Shown here piece by piece: positions 41,952 to 44,700 of a DNA stretch of 44,700 bases; the stretch's first letter is position 1; every line of letters starts with the position of its first letter. The notes under the pieces are model-generated. The model saw only the letters and a program-made list of their open reading frames with translations, searched no databases and was not told the origin of the DNA. Where the stretch lies: NCBI GenBank assembly GCA_945952025.1, contig CAMFGW010000025.1:1-44700 (forward strand), in the 5' to 3' direction. The position numbers and the translations under genes were made by a program. The DNA comes from an uncultured Paracoccaceae bacterium. GTDB taxonomy: Bacteria > Pseudomonadota > Alphaproteobacteria > Rhodobacterales > Rhodobacteraceae.

Positions 41952-43709
41952 ATGGCGCGTGCCGCCGACCTGCAAGAGGCGTTCGAGATCCCGCTGCCCG
42001 AAGGCGGCGGGCTGATCCTGGACAGTTGCCGCAGGCTTCTGGGTCCGAACCTCTTTGCGACAGAGACGGGCGCGGTCGGCGACGGGCTGGCGACGGGGGT
42101 GGCGCCTGAGGGTCTGCTGGCCGACTGGTCGGGGCGGCTCGGCGATCTTCTGGCGGCGCTCGGCTGGTCCGCGCCGCACCTCATCGGCCGCACGTTCGAT
42201 GGTGGCGCGAGCCTTTTCCTCGCGGCGCCCGAGGACCGGCTTTTCACGGCGACCTTCGCGGTCGAGGCCGCCTGGCACTACCTCGCCTCGGATCGGCTGG
42301 GGGTGGCGCCGGTGCCCATGGCGCGGATGCTGGCCGATCTGGCCGCGCTGCAGCGGGCCGAGGCCAGTCCGGCGCTTCTCAGGCTTCTCGGGCAGGCCGG
42401 GGCGCGGGGGGTGGACCGGCTTCTGGACGATGATCTTCTGACGCTCGGCCATGGCGCGGGCGCGGCGACCTGGGCCACCGATGCGCTTCCGTCGGAGCCG
42501 GACTGGGCGCTGCTTCACGACGTGCCGCTGGCGATGGTCACGGGGACGAACGGCAAGACGACGACCGTGCGGCTGATCGCGGCGATGGGGGCAGAGGCGG
42601 GGCTGGTCGCGGGCCTGTCCTCGACCGAAGCCGTGGCCGTTGGCGGGCAGGTGCTGGACAAGGGCGACTATTCTGGGCCCGCCGGTGCGCGGATGCTCTT
42701 GCGCGATCCTCGGCTGCAGCTGGGAGTGCTGGAGGTCGCGCGGGGCGGAATCCTGCGGCGCGGCCTGCCGGTCGGCCATGCGCGGGCGGCGGTGGTGACC
42801 AATGTCGCGGCCGATCACCTTGGCCATTACGGCATCCTGACCGTGCCCGACCTTGCGCGCGTCAAGCTGGCGGTGCGCCGCTCGCTCGCGCCCGGCGGGG
42901 CGCTGATCCTGAACGCGGGCGACCCGGAACTGGTCGCCGCCGCGCGGGCCGAAGGGGTGACGGGTGCCGTCTGGTTCGGTCGTGATCTGGCGGCACCGGA
43001 CCTTGCCCACGCGCGGGGCGCCGGGCGGACCTGCGGCTGGCTCGAGGGTGGGGTGCTCTGGCTTCAGGACGGGCAGGGCGCGCGGGCGCTGATTGCGGCG
43101 AAGGACGTGCCGCTGACGCTGGGCGGGGCTGCGCTTTACAACGTCGAAAACGCGCTCGCGGCGGCGCTCGCGGCGCGGGCGCTCGGCCTGCCCGACGCGG
43201 CGATCCGGGCAGTCCTCGCGCGGTTCCAGAGCGACGCGAAGGACAACCCGGGCCGCGCCAACGAGTTCCGCGTCAAGGGCGCGCGGGTCTTCGTGGATTT
43301 CGCGCACAACCCCCATTCGATTGCTGCCGTGACTTCCGCGCTGGCGGCGGTTCCGGCGAAGCGGCGCTTTGTCCTGATGGCCCATGCGGGCGACCGTTCG
43401 GATGAAGACATCCGGGGCCTTGCCCAGGGGGCCGCCGCGCTGAGGCCCGACGGGGTCGTGGTGGCCGAGATGGCGAAATATGCCCGTGGCCGCCCGCCCG
43501 GCCAGGTGCAGGCGATCCTTGCCGATGCCGCGCGCAGGGCCGGCGTGCCCGAAGTGGTGCTCGCGCCCGGTCCGGCGGCGGGCGCGCGCGAGATCCTGGC
43601 GCGGTTGCAGCCCGGCGATCTGGCGCTCTTGCTGGTTCACGATGAGCGGCAGGCGATCTTCGATCTCTTGACTGCGGCGGCGGGGCAGGGCACCGGAGCG
43701 GTTTCTTAA
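41952..43709 (+). CDS. CphA-like Mur ligase lacking the ATP-grasp domain
   Basis: A 585-residue paralogue of cyanophycin synthetase. Residues 1 to about 165 resemble the CphA N-domain (LLGPNLFAT against VFVGPNVWAG; ADWSGRLGDLLAALG against EDWPSARLGDGFIDGL). LLTLGHGAGA near 168-180 recalls CphA SLVQFGHGKF at the ATP-grasp edge. The chain then jumps to a complete Mur-ligase domain: P-loop GTNGKTTTVRL near 197, EVARGGILRRGL, NVAADHLGHYGI, NEFRVKGARVFVDFAHNPHS and HAGDRSDED. The Asp-adding ATP-grasp domain is absent. It starts 4 bp after cphA and so is co-translated. It may ligate Arg, Lys or a dipeptide onto a cyanophycin-related chain. Function is inference. Confidence 0.85.
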   Translation: MARAADLQEAFEIPLPEGGGLILDSCRRLLGPNLFATETGAVGDGLATGVAPEGLLADWSGRLGDLLAALGWSAPHLIGRTFDGGASLFLAAPEDRLFTATFAVEAAWHYLASDRLGVAPVPMARMLADLAALQRAEASPALLRLLGQAGARGVDRLLDDDLLTLGHGAGAATWATDALPSEPDWALLHDVPLAMVTGTNGKTTTVRLIAAMGAEAGLVAGLSSTEAVAVGGQVLDKGDYSGPAGARMLLRDPRLQLGVLEVARGGILRRGLPVGHARAAVVTNVAADHLGHYGILTVPDLARVKLAVRRSLAPGGALILNAGDPELVAAARAEGVTGAVWFGRDLAAPDLAHARGAGRTCGWLEGGVLWLQDGQGARALIAAKDVPLTLGGAALYNVENALAAALAARALGLPDAAIRAVLARFQSDAKDNPGRANEFRVKGARVFVDFAHNPHSIAAVTSALAAVPAKRRFVLMAHAGDRSDEDIRGLAQGAAALRPDGVVVAEMAKYARGRPPGQVQAILADAARRAGVPEVVLAPGPAAGAREILARLQPGDLALLLVHDERQAIFDLLTAAAGQGTGAVS

Positions 43710-43723
43710 CTTTGGACCCCGAC

Positions 43724-44332
43724 ATGACCAAGAGCCCCGATCCCCTGGCCCACCGCAAGGCCGACCACCCGATCGACCCGCGTTTCCTTGACCGCTGGTC
43801 GCCGCGGGCCTTTAGCCAACGGACCATGACCAGGGCCGATGTCGAGGCGATCCTCGAGGCGGCGCGCTGGGCGCCCTCGGGGTCGAACCTGCAGCCCTGG
43901 CGCTTTGCCTGGGCGCTGCGCGGCGAGCCCGCCTTCGAAGCGATGGTCGAGGCGATGATGCCCGGGAACCGCGAATGGGCGCCTCGTGCCGCCGCGCTGG
44001 TCACGCTCGCCTCGCGGACCCACGGGGCCGGGCCGGACGGCGACCGCCGCCCCTTCGCCTCGCACGAGTTTGATGCGGGGGCTGCCTGGATGGCGATGGC
44101 GCTTCAGGCGCGGGCGGACGGCTGGGCGGCCCATGCGATGGCCGGCATCCACCCCGAAGAGGCGGCGAAGTCGCTGCACCTGCCGGCCGACCACCGGGTC
44201 CATACGATCATCGCGCTGGGCCAGCCTGGCGATCCGGCGACGCTGAACGACCGCCTGCGCCCGCGCGAGGTGCCAAGCGGGCGGATGCCGCTTTCCGACA
44301 TTGCCGGGCACGGGGCCTTCCCGAAGGCGTAA
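43724..44332 (+). CDS. Nitroreductase-family flavoprotein
   Basis: FMN-dependent oxidoreductase of 202 residues. RWSPRAFS (about 25-32) is the flavin-binding RxSxRxF motif, ARWAPSGSNLQPWRF follows at about 47-61, and the C-terminal LPADHRVHTIIALGQPGDP is the usual second half. Family members reduce nitro groups, quinones or related substrates; no specific one can be named. The ATG at 43724 is 14 bp after the Mur-ligase gene (a TTG at 43712 is possible), so it is in the cyanophycin operon by position. A structured repeat follows it. Confidence 0.88.
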   Translation: MTKSPDPLAHRKADHPIDPRFLDRWSPRAFSQRTMTRADVEAILEAARWAPSGSNLQPWRFAWALRGEPAFEAMVEAMMPGNREWAPRAAALVTLASRTHGAGPDGDRRPFASHEFDAGAAWMAMALQARADGWAAHAMAGIHPEEAAKSLHLPADHRVHTIIALGQPGDPATLNDRLRPREVPSGRMPLSDIAGHGAFPKA

Positions 44333-44350
44333 GCCGGTCCTCGGGTCCGA

Positions 44351-44452
44351 GTGGCAGGGGCAAGTGACCCTGCCATGCGAAGGCCTTGCCCCTTGTCCCG
44401 GCCGGTGGCCCAAAGCCACCGGCCAGCGCCCGCCCCGCCCATGGCGGGCGCC
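44351..44452. repeat. Structured noncoding repeat, copy 1
   Basis: About 102 bp with three perfect hairpins: TGGCAGGG/CCCTGCCA (44352-44359 with 44368-44375), GGCCGGTGGC/GCCACCGGCC (44400-44409 with 44415-44424, 5-base loop) and GCGCCCGCC/GGCGGGCGC (44426-44434 with 44443-44451). It begins 18 bp after the nitroreductase stop. A second copy starts at 44596, 245 bp on. No open frame in it looks genuine. Confidence 0.75.
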
Positions 44453-44532
44453 ATGCGCCCACCCGGGCAGGCGCTGGCCTTCGTCGGTTTGTGACACGGG
44501 CGGTCCAGAGGAACCGCTCCGCCATGGTCGGG

Positions 44533-44556
44533 GGAAACGCGGGTCGCGTTTCCTTT
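44533..44556 (+). terminator. Hairpin between the two repeat copies
   Basis: GGAAACGCG (44533-44541) and CGCGTTTCC (44545-44553) form a perfect 9-bp stem with a 3-base loop, followed by TTT. It lies 200 bp after the nitroreductase gene. It may terminate the cyanophycin transcript or belong to the repeat unit. The rest of 44453-44595 shows no coding sequence. Confidence 0.4.
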
Positions 44557-44595
44557 CCCGCCCGGCCCGGCGATCCACACCGGTTTACCCTAAGG

Positions 44596-44700
44596 GTGGC
44601 AGGGGCCGTTGACCCTGCCAAGCGGATACGCCGCCCTTTGTCCCCGCCGGTGGCCCAAAGGCCATCGGCCAGCGCCCGCCCCGCCATCGGCGGGCGCTCC
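44596..44700. repeat. Structured noncoding repeat, copy 2 (runs off the edge)
   Basis: It matches copy 1 at roughly 80% by eye and keeps the same three hairpins. In the middle stem one arm has changed (GCCGGTGGCC with GGCCATCGGC), leaving a G-U pair that still folds as RNA. The outer hairpins (TGGCAGGG/CCCTGCCA and GCGCCCGCC/GGCGGGCGC) are identical in their stems. The window ends at or just beyond its third hairpin. Confidence 0.7.

Noticed and set aside
38096-42247. A minus-strand open frame of 1383 codons opposite cphB and cphA
   Set aside because: Composition (Arg, His, Asp, Gly-rich, no domain) is that of an antisense shadow of high-GC genes. The plus strand encodes clear cyanophycin enzymes there.
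1-44700. tRNA, rRNA, CRISPR arrays, insertion sequences, phage genes or attachment sites
   Set aside because: Intergenic gaps are short and none shows a cloverleaf, regular spacer-repeat pattern, transposase or integrase. The only repeat seen is the pair at the right edge.

Overview
The window is about two-thirds G+C and densely packed with genes. It has no tRNA, rRNA, phage, transposase or CRISPR signal. Codon use, the opgG-opgI-opgH order, the many ABC importers and the inositol genes fit an alphaproteobacterium of the Rhodobacter/Paracoccus group. That assignment is inference, because no rRNA is present. Nearly everything is catabolic or physiological chromosome content in tight operons, often with 1-4 bp start/stop overlaps.

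Layout. (1) 1-5.4 kb: a BetI-like TetR regulator diverges from a four-gene polar-amino-acid-type ABC importer, which converges on a choline-sulfatase (betC). This suggests uptake and use of an osmolyte or amino-acid-like compound. (2) 5.5-13.7 kb: a CocE/NonD esterase-type hydrolase, a complete dipeptide-type ABC importer (Tat-exported binding protein, two permeases, one fused double ATPase) and an alkaline-phosphatase-superfamily phosphodiesterase. (3) 13.7-16.9 kb, minus strand: a desaturase-like di-iron hydroxylase (MocD type), a Rieske ferredoxin (MocE type), an HSL-family esterase and a class II aldolase-like protein. (4) 17.1-28.5 kb: a LacI regulator followed by a near-complete inositol module: IolI, a MocB/IbpA-like sugar-ABC importer, IolG, an IolC-aldolase fusion, IolD, IolE and IolB. 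A TCCATCAAA-type motif lies in the gap between the two divergent operons and again before iolI, so regions 3 and 4 look like one regulon. I read it as uptake and oxidative processing of a substituted (methylated or rhizopine-like) inositol feeding the inositol pathway.

(5) 28.6-31.0 kb: a DUF2189 membrane protein, then an acetamidase/formamidase and a SAM methyltransferase on the minus strand. (6) 31.2-34.1 kb: a copper-exporting P1B ATPase diverging from a CopZ chaperone, with two dyads in the shared gap. (7) 34.4-38.1 kb: opgG-opgI-opgH for osmoregulated periplasmic glucans. (8) 38.2-44.3 kb: cyanophycinase, full-length cyanophycin synthetase, a second CphA-like Mur ligase that lacks the ATP-grasp domain, and a nitroreductase. 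(9) From 44.35 kb to the right edge: two copies of a structured noncoding repeat with three hairpins per copy.

The most interesting items are the proposed MocDE-plus-iol regulon with its shared operator, the ATP-grasp-less CphA paralogue in a cyanophycin operon, and the right-edge structured repeat. All gene calls rest on reading motifs in the translated sequence. No database search was run.
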